A stretch of 52,528 nucleotides of DNA from Actinomycetota bacterium. GTDB taxonomy: Bacteria > Actinomycetota > Thermoleophilia > Solirubrobacterales > Solirubrobacteraceae. The notes below the pieces were generated by a model, which was given only the letters and a program-made list of their open reading frames with translations, had not been told where the DNA came from and made no database searches. The position numbers were made by a program, and so were the translations under genes. Below are positions 23,982 through 33,175 of the stretch, piece after piece. The stretch is taken from positions 1 to 52,528 of the forward strand of contig VAWY01000136.1 in NCBI GenBank assembly GCA_005888335.1, written 5' to 3'. Every line of letters starts with the position of its first letter. Position 1 is the first letter of the stretch.

Positions 23982-24652
23982 AGCTGGGCCGGGAGCCGCG
24001 CGCGCAGCTCCTCGAGCTCCTCGCGCAGCGCGGCCACCTCGCGCTCGAGGCGCCCGAGCCGGTCGTCGGCCGGGGGCGGCGGCGCGACCGGCGGTGGCGC
24101 GTCCGCCGCGGGCGCCGCGACCGCCGGCATCGCCGCGCCGCCGTCGCCCTCGCGGACCTCGCCGCCGAGCAGGTGTGCGTAGCGCTCCTCCTTCTGTCCC
24201 GGCCGGCGCGGCAGGCGGACTGCCAGCTCGTGCGCGATGAGTGACTCCAGCGCGGCGTTGATCGCCCCCAGGTCGGCGAAGTTGTGGAGACGGTCGGTGC
24301 GCTGCTTGAGCTCGCCCGGCGTCTGGGGCCCGCGGAGCATGAGCACGGTGAGGACGGCGCGGTCGGCGTTCGAGAGCGGGAGCGCCTCGTCGAGCAGGTG
24401 GCGGAACTTCGCGGCGCGGCTGCCGGCGCTGCTCGTCAGCCGCGTCCAGCGCCGGCGTCCCAGGCGGGTCAGCGCGTCGCGGACCGTGGCCTCGTCGTAG
24501 TCGACGACCGGGTCGCGGTTCGTGCTCTGGTTGCACGCGGCGCGCAGCGCGTTGAGGCTGAGCGGATAGGCGTCGGGCGTCGTGCGCTGCTTCTCGAGCA
24601 GGCAGCCCAGCACGCGGATCTCGGCGGGAGAGAGATCGTTGGGCGGGGTCAT
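23978..24652 (-). CDS. YceH family protein (DUF480)
   Basis: 224 aa. Tandem winged-helix DUF480: LSPAEIRVLGCLLEKQRTTPDAYPLSLNAL with ACNQSTNRDPVVDYDE, then NADRAVLTVLMLRGPQTPGEL. After about residue 165 there is a Pro/Ala linker and a C-terminal coiled coil (LEREVAALREELEELRARL). Function unknown in spite of wide conservation. Next to greA, with 1 bp between the two genes. Confidence 0.88.
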   Translation of the reverse strand: MTPPNDLSPAEIRVLGCLLEKQRTTPDAYPLSLNALRAACNQSTNRDPVVDYDEATVRDALTRLGRRRWTRLTSSAGSRAAKFRHLLDEALPLSNADRAVLTVLMLRGPQTPGELKQRTDRLHNFADLGAINAALESLIAHELAVRLPRRPGQKEERYAHLLGGEVREGDGGAAMPAVAAPAADAPPPVAPPPPADDRLGRLEREVAALREELEELRARLPAQL

Positions 24653-24653
24653 T

Positions 24654-25115
24654 TCATTCGAGGGCCACGACGGTGTACCGCATCTCGCCGCGCGGCGCGC
24701 GCACCACGACGACGTCGCCTTCGCGGCGCCCCAGCGCCGCCTGGGCGAGCGGCGAGGCGACCGACAGCCGCCCCGCGGAGAGGTCGGCGTCGTTGGCGCC
24801 GACGAGCTCGTAGGTGACGGTCCGCCCCGAGGCCTCGTCGCGCAGCGCGACGCGCGAGCCGACCTGGGCGCCGCCGTCTCCCGCGCCCCGCTTGACGACC
24901 TCGGCGTTGCGCAGGCGCTCGGCGAGCCGCTTGATGCGGGTCTCCAGGAAGGCCTGGTCGTTCTTGGCGTCGTGGTACTCGGAGTTCTCCTTGAGGTCGC
25001 CCCACTCGCGCGCGGTCTTGATGCGCTCGGCGATCTCCCGGCGCGCGGGACCCTCGAGCTCGGCGAGCTCCGCCTTCAGGGCCTCGTAGCCCTCGGGTGT
25101 CATCTGATTGCTCAC
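24654..25115 (-). CDS. greA: Transcription elongation factor GreA
   Basis: 153 aa from GTG 25115 (ATG at 25103 is the alternative). Two-domain Gre factor: N-terminal coiled coil with LTPEGYEAL-like start (MTPEGYEALKAELAELEG), WGDLKENSEYHDAKNDQ at the tip with the acidic pair that reaches the polymerase active site, and C-terminal FKBP-like SPLAQAALGRREGD. Rescues backtracked RNA polymerase. GTG lies 7 nt after TAGCGT with no ribosome site, suggesting a leaderless transcript. Confidence 0.92.
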   Translation of the reverse strand: MSNQMTPEGYEALKAELAELEGPARREIAERIKTAREWGDLKENSEYHDAKNDQAFLETRIKRLAERLRNAEVVKRGAGDGGAQVGSRVALRDEASGRTVTYELVGANDADLSAGRLSVASPLAQAALGRREGDVVVVRAPRGEMRYTVVALE

Positions 25116-25202
25116 GGCCGCAACGCTAGCCCCACACACGCCCAGCGCGGTCTCCGGGACCTTCGTTCCCGCCCGGGCGCGCGGAGTATCGTCGGCGGCG
25201 GG

Positions 25203-25862
25203 ATGTCCGCGTGGACCGGCTCGGAGGTCAAGACGATCGGCGCGGCGTGGCGCGAGTTCCGCGCCAAGCGCGCGCCCTGGGTCATCGGCGCGGCGATCGC
25301 CGGCGCGCTGGTCGCGCGGCTGATCATCGGCGAGTTCGGCTGGCGCGATCTCGTCGCCGTCGCGTTCATGACCGTCGTCTATCCGTTCGGCGAGTGGGCG
25401 ATCCACGTCCAACTGCTGCATCTCAAGCCGTTCCGCTGCCGTGGGCGGACCGTCGAGCTGCCCACCGCGGCGGCGCACCGCGAGCACCACGAGCACCCCG
25501 AGCGCCTGGACCTCGTGAACTTCTCGCCGCGCGAGGCGCTGGCCATCCTGTGCCTCGCGGTCCCGGTCACCGCGGCTCCGCTTGCCCTCGTGCTGCCGCT
25601 GGGGCCGGTCGTCAGCGCCGTGGTCACGGCGTACGTGCTGGTCGGCGCCTACGAGTGGACGCACTTCCTCATCCACACCGCGCACCGACCCCGCTCGCGG
25701 TACTACCGCTCGATCTGGCGCAACCACCGGCTGCACCACTTCAAGAACGAGCACTACTGGCACGGCATCACCAACACGGTCAGCGACCGCGTCCTGGGCA
25801 CGCTGCGCGACCAGCGCGAGGTGCCGCGCTCGCCGACGGCGCGCACGCTGCGCGAGAGCTGA
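25203..25862 (+). CDS. Sterol desaturase / fatty acid hydroxylase family protein
   Basis: 219 aa from ATG 25203. Membrane di-iron enzyme with His clusters: HREHHEHPER (about 94-103), HFLIHTAHRP (about 156), HRLHHFKNEHYWHG (about 181). About four membrane segments. Could hydroxylate a fatty acid, sterol-like lipid or carotenoid. TATCGT 10 nt upstream may be its -10. Divergent from greA. Confidence 0.86.
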   Translation: MSAWTGSEVKTIGAAWREFRAKRAPWVIGAAIAGALVARLIIGEFGWRDLVAVAFMTVVYPFGEWAIHVQLLHLKPFRCRGRTVELPTAAAHREHHEHPERLDLVNFSPREALAILCLAVPVTAAPLALVLPLGPVVSAVVTAYVLVGAYEWTHFLIHTAHRPRSRYYRSIWRNHRLHHFKNEHYWHGITNTVSDRVLGTLRDQREVPRSPTARTLRES

Positions 25863-25943
25863 TCGTCAGGCGGCGAAGGCGTCGCGCCCGAGGACTTCGC
25901 GTTGGGCTGATCCATCGGGCGCGTCCTGCCGATAACCGGGCTG

Positions 25944-26375
25944 ATGAAGCGGCCGAGCCTCGGACGTGCCTCCACCATCGCGGCGACCGCGGCGATGGCC
26001 GCGGCCCTGACTGCCGGCGCACACGCCCGGCCCGCCGCCCTCGCGGTGGCCGCGCCGAGCACCGCCGCCTCGTGGCCGACGATCGCGCCGCCGCCGTGGC
26101 CGCGCTACGTCGCCAGCGACTACGCGATGCTCTCGCCGGCCGGCAACCACGAGATGATGTCGATCGTGCTCGAGGCCGCGCGCAGCCTGAAGGCGGGTCC
26201 CGCCGACCGCGCGACCGTCCTCGAGCGAGTCCACGAGCGCTTCGCCCAGGTCGCCTTCGTTCACGCCGAGGCCTACGAGGCGACGGTCCAGGAGGCGGTC
26301 GCTCACGAGCTCGATCGGTTCCTGCTCGCCGCCGGCGACGAGCCGATCGACACGCTCGACGAGATCGCGGCCTAA
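25944..26375 (+). CDS. Small secreted protein, hypothetical
   Basis: 143 aa. Signal peptide about 1-29 (IAATAAMAAALTAGAHA). The mature part is Ala-rich, then helical with SDYAMLSPAGNHEMM and HELDRFLLAAGDEPID. Not recognised. GATAAC lies 7 nt before the ATG, a leaderless-type -10. Convergent with the methyltransferase gene (4-bp overlap). Confidence 0.55.
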   Translation: MKRPSLGRASTIAATAAMAAALTAGAHARPAALAVAAPSTAASWPTIAPPPWPRYVASDYAMLSPAGNHEMMSIVLEAARSLKAGPADRATVLERVHERFAQVAFVHAEAYEATVQEAVAHELDRFLLAAGDEPIDTLDEIAA

Positions 26376-27457
26376 CGCGCCACGCCCTCGACGAGGGCCG
26401 GCCCCGCCGTGAGGTGGACGCGCCCCGGCTCGAGCCCCGCGCCGCGCAGCAGGTCCTGCAGCTCGCCGACCGAGCGCTGGCGGCCGCCGTCGCACTGGGT
26501 GAGCATGTGGAGGTCGACGATCGACGTGATGGGGTCGGGCCTGTTGCGCTCCTGCACGCGCTCGACGACCACGAGGCGCGTCCCCGGTCTCATCGCGGCA
26601 CGCACCGTCGCGAGGATGCGCGCGCTTCGGGCGTCGTCCCAGTCGTGGAGGATGTCCTTGAGCACGTAGAGGTCAGCGGCGGCGTCGACCCGCTCGAAGA
26701 TGTTCCCGGGCTCGAGTTCGACGCGCCCGCGCACCCCGGCCCGCGCCAGATGCTCCTCGGCCTCGCCCAGCACGCCGGGGGCGTCGACGAGCTTGCCGCG
26801 CAGCTGCGGGCGCTCGCGCAGGATCGCCGCGAGCACGGTGCCGACCCCGCCGGCGACGTCGGCGACCGTCCCGCGCTCAGGCCACGGGTAGCCGCCGACG
26901 ACGGCCGGGAGGTCGATCCGGGTGACCTGGCGCATGGCGGCCGCGAACAGCCGCTCCTCGTCGGGATGGGCGGCGAAGTGATCCCACACCGACCGCCCGT
27001 GGACCGCCGGGAACGGCGGCTCGCCGGTGCGCAGCGCCGCGGTCAGTCCCGAGCAGGCGGCCTGCGTGGAGGGCAGGTTCAGGTAGCGCACCCACGGGTG
27101 CACCGAGCGCGCGTCGGCGGAGGTCAGGCGCCGCCCGGTCCGCGTCAGGCGAAAGCGCCCACGGCGATCGAGCCGGACGACGCCGTGGACCGCCAGCACC
27201 CGCAGGACGCGGTGCAGGTAGTCGGCGTCGAGCTTCAGCGCGGCGGCGAGCTGCGCGGCGGTCCGCCGGCCGCGCGCGAGCTCGTCGGGCACGCCCAGCT
27301 CCGCCACCACCCCGAGCAGGAGCGTCCGGTAGAAGTCCCACGAGTGCTCGACGACCGCGACGTCGGACGGCAGCAGCGCGTCGGCGGCGCGCAGCAGCGC
27401 GCCGCGGCCGCGCAGGATCGCCTGCACGACCGGCCGGGGCGGCAGGCGCTGCACCAT
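26372..27457 (-). CDS. SAM-dependent O-methyltransferase (Methyltransf_2, acetylserotonin OMT-like)
   Basis: 361 aa. N-terminal winged-helix dimerisation domain (AAQLAAALKLDADYLHRVLR), then a Rossmann domain with DVAGGVGTVLA (SAM loop). Catalytic-type His in LKDILHDWDD, followed by GTRLVVVE. Such enzymes methylate hydroxyls of phenolic, polyketide or carotenoid natural products. Coding order and the 7-bp gap make it the second gene after the SDR. Confidence 0.86.
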   Translation of the reverse strand: MVQRLPPRPVVQAILRGRGALLRAADALLPSDVAVVEHSWDFYRTLLLGVVAELGVPDELARGRRTAAQLAAALKLDADYLHRVLRVLAVHGVVRLDRRGRFRLTRTGRRLTSADARSVHPWVRYLNLPSTQAACSGLTAALRTGEPPFPAVHGRSVWDHFAAHPDEERLFAAAMRQVTRIDLPAVVGGYPWPERGTVADVAGGVGTVLAAILRERPQLRGKLVDAPGVLGEAEEHLARAGVRGRVELEPGNIFERVDAAADLYVLKDILHDWDDARSARILATVRAAMRPGTRLVVVERVQERNRPDPITSIVDLHMLTQCDGGRQRSVGELQDLLRGAGLEPGRVHLTAGPALVEGVAR

Positions 27458-27464
27458 CGCTCCC

Positions 27465-28211
27465 TCAGCCCGCCTGCGCCGACGGCCGGACGAGCACCTC
27501 GTTGATGCTGACGTTGGGGGGCTGCGTGATCGAGAAAAGGATCGCGCGCGCGATGTCCTCGGCCTCGAGCGGCGTCACGCCGGCGAAGCGCTTGCGCATC
27601 TGCTCGAGAACCTCGGGCCGGTTGTGCCCGGCCAGCTCGGTGGCCACCGCGCCCGGCTCGATGAGCGTCACACGGATCCCCGACCCGGCCGTCTCCTGGC
27701 GCAGCGCCTCGGAGAACGCGCCGACGCCCCACTTCGTCAGGTTGTAGACGCCCGATCCCGCGCGCGCGACGCGGCCGGCGACCGAGCTGACGTTGACGAT
27801 GTGCCCCGACCCCTGGGCGTCCATGATCGGCAGCGCGGCGTGGGTGCAGTACAGGACGCCGAACACGTTGACGTGGATCATCCGCCGCCACTCCTCCGTC
27901 GGCGCGTCGCGGATCGGGCCGAGCAGCATCACGCCGGCGTTGTTGATCAGCGCGTCGAGGCGGCCCAGACGCTCGCGCGCCTGCTCGACGAAGGCGCGCG
28001 CCTGGTCCTCCTCCCCCACGTCGGCGGCCATCCCGAAGGCCTGCCCGCCCTCGTCGGTGATGCGCCGCGCGAGCGCGTCGATGCGGTCGGCCCGCCGGGC
28101 GGTCAGCGCGATGGCGGCCCCGGCGCGCGCGCACGCGAGTGCCGTGGCCTCGCCGATGCCAGACGACGCGCCGGTGATCGCGACCACCTGTCCTGAGAGA
28201 TCCTCGTTCAT
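27465..28211 (-). CDS. Short-chain dehydrogenase/reductase (classical)
   Basis: 248 aa. TGASSGIG at 13-20, NNAG at 90-93, catalytic S143, Y156 and K160 (YNLTK). Arg39/Arg40 after strand 2 (TARR) favour NADPH. C-terminus resembles NADP-dependent alcohol dehydrogenases of the YdfG group. First gene of an SDR-OMT pair and divergent from the dienelactone hydrolase. Confidence 0.88.
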   Translation of the reverse strand: MNEDLSGQVVAITGASSGIGEATALACARAGAAIALTARRADRIDALARRITDEGGQAFGMAADVGEEDQARAFVEQARERLGRLDALINNAGVMLLGPIRDAPTEEWRRMIHVNVFGVLYCTHAALPIMDAQGSGHIVNVSSVAGRVARAGSGVYNLTKWGVGAFSEALRQETAGSGIRVTLIEPGAVATELAGHNRPEVLEQMRKRFAGVTPLEAEDIARAILFSITQPPNVSINEVLVRPSAQAG

Positions 28212-28239
28212 GACCGCGAGGCTAAGGTCCCCTTCCGCC

Positions 28240-29013
28240 GTGTGCTTCGCGCTCGACTCGCTGCCGCCGGTCCCCGTGCTCGCCGGGGCGGCGGTCTCGC
28301 ACGAGGACCTCGTGCTCGAGGCGCCCGACGGCAACCGGCTCGCCGCCTTCGCCGCGCTGTCCGACGAGCGCCCGCTGCTGCGGGCCGGCGTCGTCGTCCT
28401 GCCCGACGTGCGCGGCCTGTACCGCTTCTACGAGGAGCTCGCGCTGCGCTTCGCCGAGCGCGGCTACGCGGCCGTGGCCATCGACTACTTCGGACGTACG
28501 GCGGGCGTGGCCAAGCGCGACGACGACTTCGGCTTCATGGACCACGTCACGCGGACGACCGGCGACGGCATCCAGGCCGACGTCGCCGCGGCCGTGGCGC
28601 ACCTGCGCTCGCCGGCCGGCGGATCGTGCACCTCGGTGTTCACCGTGGGCTTCTGCTTCGGCGGGCGGCAGGCCTGGCTGTCGACCGCGGGCGGCCACGG
28701 GCTGGCCGGCGCGATCGGCTTCTACGGCAGGCCGGGCCTCGGGCGCGACGGCTCGCCCGGCCCCGTCCAGCGCGCCCGCGAGCTGCAGGGTCCGATCCTC
28801 GCGCTGATGGGCGGCGCCGACCAGGCGATCTCGCCCACCGACATAGCCGAGCTCGAGCAGGCGCTGAGCGACGCGGGCGTCGAGCACGAGGTCGTCACCT
28901 ACGAGGGCGCCCCGCACAGCTTCTTCGACCGCAAGTACGAGGAGTTCGCCGAGGCCTCCGAGGACGCGTGGACGCGCGTGCTCGCCTTCCTCGAGCGCCA
29001 CGCCATCACTTAG
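28240..29013 (+). CDS. Dienelactone hydrolase family protein
   Basis: 257 aa from GTG 28240. Alpha/beta hydrolase with cysteine nucleophile: C139 in VGFCFGGR, D194 in GGADQAIS, H226 in APHSFFD. DLH enzymes open dienelactone in chlorocatechol breakdown, but many relatives have other ester substrates. No catechol dioxygenase is seen nearby, so the substrate is unknown. TAAGGT 11 nt upstream is a possible -10. Its TAG stop is part of the -10 of the next gene. Confidence 0.87.
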   Translation: MCFALDSLPPVPVLAGAAVSHEDLVLEAPDGNRLAAFAALSDERPLLRAGVVVLPDVRGLYRFYEELALRFAERGYAAVAIDYFGRTAGVAKRDDDFGFMDHVTRTTGDGIQADVAAAVAHLRSPAGGSCTSVFTVGFCFGGRQAWLSTAGGHGLAGAIGFYGRPGLGRDGSPGPVQRARELQGPILALMGGADQAISPTDIAELEQALSDAGVEHEVVTYEGAPHSFFDRKYEEFAEASEDAWTRVLAFLERHAIT

Positions 29014-29016
29014 CCT
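29011..29016 (+). promoter_or_regulatory. -10-like TAGCCT overlapping the dienelactone hydrolase stop
   Basis: TAGCCT begins with the TAG stop of the upstream gene and is 7 nt from the GTG at 29024. Same design as at 14424-14429 and 45173-45178. Confidence 0.35.
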
Positions 29017-29023
29017 CGGCCGG

Positions 29024-29293
29024 GTGGAGGCCTACCTGCGCATCGTGCGCGCGCCGCGCGTCGCGCCGCTGCTCGCGTCGACGCTGCTCGCCCGCCTGCC
29101 GATCGGCATCAACGGCCTCGCGGTCGTGCTCTTCCTGCGCGCGCAGCACGCCTCGTTCTCGGTCGCCGGCGCGGCGGCGGGCGCCCTCGCGCTCGGCACC
29201 GGGCTCGGCGCGCCGCTGTGCGCGCGAGCGGTCGACAAGCTCGGCGCGTCGATCTCCTTCGCGCGCCGTGGCACCCTCGCCCCCGCCCGATGA
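29024..29293 (+). pseudogene. Truncated MFS transporter (N-terminal remnant)
   Basis: 89 aa. Begins like the first two membrane helices of an MFS protein: LRIVRAPRVAPLLASTLLARLPIGINGLAVVLFL, then AGAAAGALALGTGLGAPLCARAVDKLG, which is motif A. The other ten helices are missing; after VDKLGAS the frame runs into an unrelated tail and stops, overlapping the PIN-like gene by ATGA. It is probably the 5' remnant of a 400-aa transporter cut by deletion or insertion. Confidence 0.7.
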
Positions 29294-29805
29294 CCGCCGG
29301 CCCGCTGCTGTTGTACCTCGACCAGAACTACCTGAGCGGCATCGCCAAGGGCAAGCCGGCCTTCCGCGAGCTCGAGCCGGTGCTGCGCGCCGCGGTCGCC
29401 GCGGGCGCCGTCGCCGTGCCCGAGTCGGCGGTCCACCACGCCGAGTCGGCGCCGCGCCCCGACCTCGGGCTGCTCGAGCTGCTGCGCGAGCTGTCCGGCG
29501 GGCTGCGCCTGCCCGACGAGCCCGACGCGGCAGGCCGCGCGATCGTCCGCCGCCTGCAGTCCACGATCGCGGCCGAGCACCCCGGGCGCCAGGCGCGCCC
29601 CGGCGACCGGGCCGACCTGCGGGCGCTCGCCGTCGCGCTGCCGCGCTGCCGCCTGGTGACCTGCGACGCGTTCATGGCCGACGTCGTGCGGCGCACCCGG
29701 CTCGATCTGCGCCACCGCGCCGAGCTCTACACAGGCCGGCGCGCCGACGTGCACCGGCTGCGCGAGCGCCTCGCGGCGCTTGCTCCGGAATCCGCGCGCT
29801 GGTAG
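29290..29805 (+). CDS. PIN-like domain protein (putative ribonuclease)
   Basis: 171 aa from ATG 29290. Acidic positions of a PIN fold can be placed: D in LLYLDQNYLSG near the N-terminus, E in VPESAVHHAES and D in LVTCDAFMADVV near the C-terminus. This resembles the LDxN-type PIN-like families rather than classical VapC. No antitoxin-like gene lies upstream; the only coupled frame is the MFS remnant. It may be RNA-cleaving, or part of a mobile defence cargo; both are inference. Confidence 0.6.
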   Translation: MTAGPLLLYLDQNYLSGIAKGKPAFRELEPVLRAAVAAGAVAVPESAVHHAESAPRPDLGLLELLRELSGGLRLPDEPDAAGRAIVRRLQSTIAAEHPGRQARPGDRADLRALAVALPRCRLVTCDAFMADVVRRTRLDLRHRAELYTGRRADVHRLRERLAALAPESARW

Positions 29806-29874
29806 GCATAGCGAATCGACCATCGGCACGGCGCTCACGGACGGAAAGAGCGCCCAGGATTCATGGAGGGGTCC

Positions 29875-31479
29875 ATGACGCAAGCCCCGCGACGCGCCCG
29901 ACGTGCCTATCTCGTCGTCGCGCTGGTCGCCCTCACCGCCGCGGTCGCTCCTCCCGCCCGTGCCGCCGCCCCCGCGCTCGACTGGAAGCCGTGCGTCGAC
30001 GCCGCCGGCTTCGACTGCGCGACGGCCGCCGTCCCGCGCGACTACTCCGACCCCAAGGGTCCGCAGATCAAGCTCGCCGTCACCCGCCTGCCCGCGCAGG
30101 ACAGCGCGCACCGGATCGGCTCGCTGTTCGTCAACTTCGGTGGACCGGGCGCCCCCGGCGTCGAGGTCGTCAAGGCGATCGGCGCGGGCCTGTTCGGCAA
30201 CCTCAACCAGCGCTTCGACATCGTCGGCTTCGACCCGCGCGGGGTCGGCGAGAGCTCGCCCAGCATCGACTGCAAGATCAACCAGGAGACGCAGGGCATC
30301 TGGGCGCAGCCGTTCGTCACGCCCGAGAACCTCGACACCACCGGGCTCGTCTCGCGCACGAACGACTACATCGATCGCTGCATCGCGCTCAACGGCGACA
30401 TCCTGCCGTACGTCTCGACGGCCAACGTTGCGCGCGACATGGACCTCCTGCGCCAGGCGGTCGGCGACGACAAGCTGACGTACCTGGGCTTCTCGTACGG
30501 CACGTTCCTCGGCGCGACGTACGCGAGCCTGTTCCCGCACCGCTACCGGGCGCTCGTGCTCGACGGCGCGCTGGACGCCGACGCGTACATCAACCACCCG
30601 ATGGCGGCCACCCGCGAGCAGACCGCGGGCTTCGAGCGCGCGCTGGGGCGCTTCCTGCAGGCCTGCGCCGTCCACCAGGACGTCTGCCAGTTCGGCGGCG
30701 AGGACCCGTCGAACGCGCTCGACGAGCTCATCGACCGCGCCGAGCAGACGCCGATCCCCGCGACCGGCGACGACCCGCGTCCGGTCACGGGCGACGACAT
30801 CCGCGCGGCCGCGATCCAGGCCGTCTACGCCAAGCAGCTGTGGCCGCTGCTCGCGCTCTCGCTCTCGCTCGCCGACGCCGGGGACGGGGTGGGCATCCGG
30901 CTGATCGTCGACTTCTTCTACGGCCGGCTGCCCGACGGCACGTTCGACCCGCTCGCCGACCGCTTCTTCACGATCAGCGCGCTCGAGCTGCAGTACGAGC
31001 ACGACGCCGGCACGTTCCTCGACGCCGGCGCGGACTCGTGGGCAATGTTCGACCACTTCGGGTGGAACACCGGCTACGGCGAGCTCCCCTGGGGCCTGTA
31101 CACGGTCCGGCCGCGGGGCATCTACACCGGCCCGTTCAAGACCGCGGCGGACAGCCCGACCGTGCTCGTGGTCGGGACGACGTACGACCCGGCGACCCCG
31201 TACCGCGGGGCGCGCCGGCTGGTGCACGAGCTCGGGCAGGCGCGGCTGCTGACGATGCGCGGGGACGGCCACACCGCGTACGGCGGCAACTCGAACTGCA
31301 TCGACTCGGCGGTCGACGCCTACCTCATCGACCTCACCGTTCCGCCCGCGGGCACGGTGTGCCGCCAGGAGGTGCCCTTCGCCGTCCCGCCGCTCTCGCA
31401 GGCGCGCGCGCTGAGCACGGGCAAGGAGCACCGCTTCAATCGCGTCCTCAGCAGGATCCTCCGGAGCGCGGTCGACTAG
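29875..31479 (+). CDS. Secreted alpha/beta hydrolase, tripeptidyl aminopeptidase (TAP) family
   Basis: 534 aa from ATG 29875 (GGAGGGG 3 nt upstream; ATG 29863 in frame is less likely). Signal peptide about 1-31. Oxyanion region NFGGPGAPG, nucleophile S207 in GFSYGT, Asp in TTYDPATPY and His in GDGHTAY at the C-terminal TAP-like domain. Resembles Streptomyces SlpD/TAP-type secreted exopeptidases and esterases. Several cysteines suggest disulphides outside the cell. Ends convergently with fadD. Confidence 0.87.
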   Translation: MTQAPRRARRAYLVVALVALTAAVAPPARAAAPALDWKPCVDAAGFDCATAAVPRDYSDPKGPQIKLAVTRLPAQDSAHRIGSLFVNFGGPGAPGVEVVKAIGAGLFGNLNQRFDIVGFDPRGVGESSPSIDCKINQETQGIWAQPFVTPENLDTTGLVSRTNDYIDRCIALNGDILPYVSTANVARDMDLLRQAVGDDKLTYLGFSYGTFLGATYASLFPHRYRALVLDGALDADAYINHPMAATREQTAGFERALGRFLQACAVHQDVCQFGGEDPSNALDELIDRAEQTPIPATGDDPRPVTGDDIRAAAIQAVYAKQLWPLLALSLSLADAGDGVGIRLIVDFFYGRLPDGTFDPLADRFFTISALELQYEHDAGTFLDAGADSWAMFDHFGWNTGYGELPWGLYTVRPRGIYTGPFKTAADSPTVLVVGTTYDPATPYRGARRLVHELGQARLLTMRGDGHTAYGGNSNCIDSAVDAYLIDLTVPPAGTVCRQEVPFAVPPLSQARALSTGKEHRFNRVLSRILRSAVD

Positions 31480-31489
31480 TGCTGCGTCA

Positions 31490-33139
31490 CTAGCTCGAGC
31501 GGGCAGGCTCGGCCTTGCGGGTCACCGTCTGGCGGTCGGCGAGCTCGCCGTCCGCCAGGCGCTGGCGCAGCACCTTCTTGTCGAACTTGCCGGTGCTGGT
31601 CTTGGGCACCTCGTCGATGAAGGCGTACTCGTCGGGCACCCACCAGCGCGCGACGCGCGGCTCGAGGTGGGCGGCGACCTGGTCCGCGTCGAGCTCGGCG
31701 CCCTCGCGCACCACCACGCAGGCCAGCGGCCGCTCGGCCCAGCGCTCGTCCGGCTTGGCGATCACCGCGGCCTCCAGCACGTCGGGGTGGGCCATCAGCT
31801 CGTTCTCGAGGTCCACCGAGGAGATCCACTCGCCACCGGACTTGATGACGTCCTTCGTGCGGTCGCGGATGATGATGTAGCCGTCGGGGTCGATGCTGGC
31901 GATGTCGCCCGTGCGCAGCCAGCCGTCGTGGAACTTCTCCGGCGCCGCATCGCGGTAGTAGGCCGAGGCGACCCAGGGCCCGCGGCACTCGAGCTCGCCC
32001 TCCGCCTTGCCGTCCCAGGGGAGCGCGTCGCCCTCGTCGCCGACGATCCGGACCTCGACGAGCGCGACCGGGCGCCCTGCGGTCGAGCGGTACTGCCAGT
32101 GGCGCTCGCCCTCGGCGTCGCGGGGCGGGCGCGCCACCGAGCCGAGCGGGCTGGTCTCGGTCATCCCCCATGCCTGGCAGACCGGGACGTCGTGGCGCTC
32201 CTCGAGGGCCTCCATGAGCGCGCGCGGCACCGCCGAGCCGCCGCAGGCGACGAGGCGCAGCGAGCTGAGGTCGGGGTGGTGCTTGTCCGCGTAGCGCAGG
32301 ATGTCCATCCAGATCGTCGGCACGGCGCCGGAGACCGTGACGCGCTCGCCCTCGATCAGCCGGCACAGCGGCTCGGCCTGCAGCCACCGGTTGGGCATCA
32401 CGAGGTCGGCGCCGGCGAGCGCCGCGGCGTACGGCAGCCCCCACGCGTTCGCGTGGAACATCGGGACGATCGGCAGCACGCGGTCGGCGCGGCTGACGGC
32501 CAGCGTGTCCGCGAGGCAGGCGCCGAGCGAGTGCAGGACGCTCGACCGGTGCGAGTAGAGCACGCCCTTCGGGTTGCCGGTGGTGCCGCTCGTGTAGCAC
32601 AGCGCGGCCGCCTGGCGGTCGTCGATCTGCGGGTAGTCGAAGCCGTCGTCCTGGCCGGCGAGCAGGTCCTCGTAGCGGATGAGGTTGGGCAGCGAGCCGC
32701 CGTCGCCGTCGCCCATGAGGACGTTGTGGCGGACGGTCTCCAGCTGCGGGACGACCTTCTCCCACAGCTCGACGAGCGAGTCGTCGAGGAAGACGATGGT
32801 GTCCTCGGCGTGGTTGGCGATGTACGCGAGCTGGTCGGGGAACAGCCGCAGGTTGAGCGTGTGCAGGACGGCGCCCATCGCCGGGATGGCCAGGTAGCAC
32901 TCGAAGTGCCGCTGATGGTTCCAGGCCAGCGTGGCCACCCGGTCGCCCTCGCGCACGCCGAGGTCCCTCAGCGCGGCGCACAGCCGGTCGACGCGCGCCG
33001 CCACCTCGTCGTAGCGGGCGCGCTCGGTTCCCTCGCCGGTGGAGCTGACGATCTCGCCGCCGCCGTTGACCGTCCGCAGGCGGTCGACCACGTAGCCGAT
33101 CGTCAGCGGGAAGTCCTGCTGGACCAGACCCTCGAGCAT
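31490..33139 (-). CDS. Long-chain-fatty-acid--CoA ligase (FadD type)
   Basis: 549 aa with GGAGAGGG before the ATG. ANL superfamily: P-loop-like [11 protein letters not shown] (182-192), [10 protein letters not shown] (A5-type), [31 protein letters not shown] hinge, and C-terminal Lys in [10 protein letters not shown]. Activates a fatty or aryl acid to its CoA ester by way of an acyl-AMP. Supplies substrate for the ACADs and crotonases found elsewhere in the window. Single transcription unit. Confidence 0.9.
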   Translation of the reverse strand: MLEGLVQQDFPLTIGYVVDRLRTVNGGGEIVSSTGEGTERARYDEVAARVDRLCAALRDLGVREGDRVATLAWNHQRHFECYLAIPAMGAVLHTLNLRLFPDQLAYIANHAEDTIVFLDDSLVELWEKVVPQLETVRHNVLMGDGDGGSLPNLIRYEDLLAGQDDGFDYPQIDDRQAAALCYTSGTTGNPKGVLYSHRSSVLHSLGACLADTLAVSRADRVLPIVPMFHANAWGLPYAAALAGADLVMPNRWLQAEPLCRLIEGERVTVSGAVPTIWMDILRYADKHHPDLSSLRLVACGGSAVPRALMEALEERHDVPVCQAWGMTETSPLGSVARPPRDAEGERHWQYRSTAGRPVALVEVRIVGDEGDALPWDGKAEGELECRGPWVASAYYRDAAPEKFHDGWLRTGDIASIDPDGYIIIRDRTKDVIKSGGEWISSVDLENELMAHPDVLEAAVIAKPDERWAERPLACVVVREGAELDADQVAAHLEPRVARWWVPDEYAFIDEVPKTSTGKFDKKVLRQRLADGELADRQTVTRKAEPARSS

Positions 33140-33175
33140 CGCCCTCTCCTCGTTCGCGACGTGATGCGCGCCATC

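Noticed and set aside
28242..31493. 1083-codon open frame on the plus strand
   Set aside because: Arg/Ala/Gly-rich shadow of the dienelactone hydrolase, PIN-like and TAP hydrolase genes in another frame; no domain signal.
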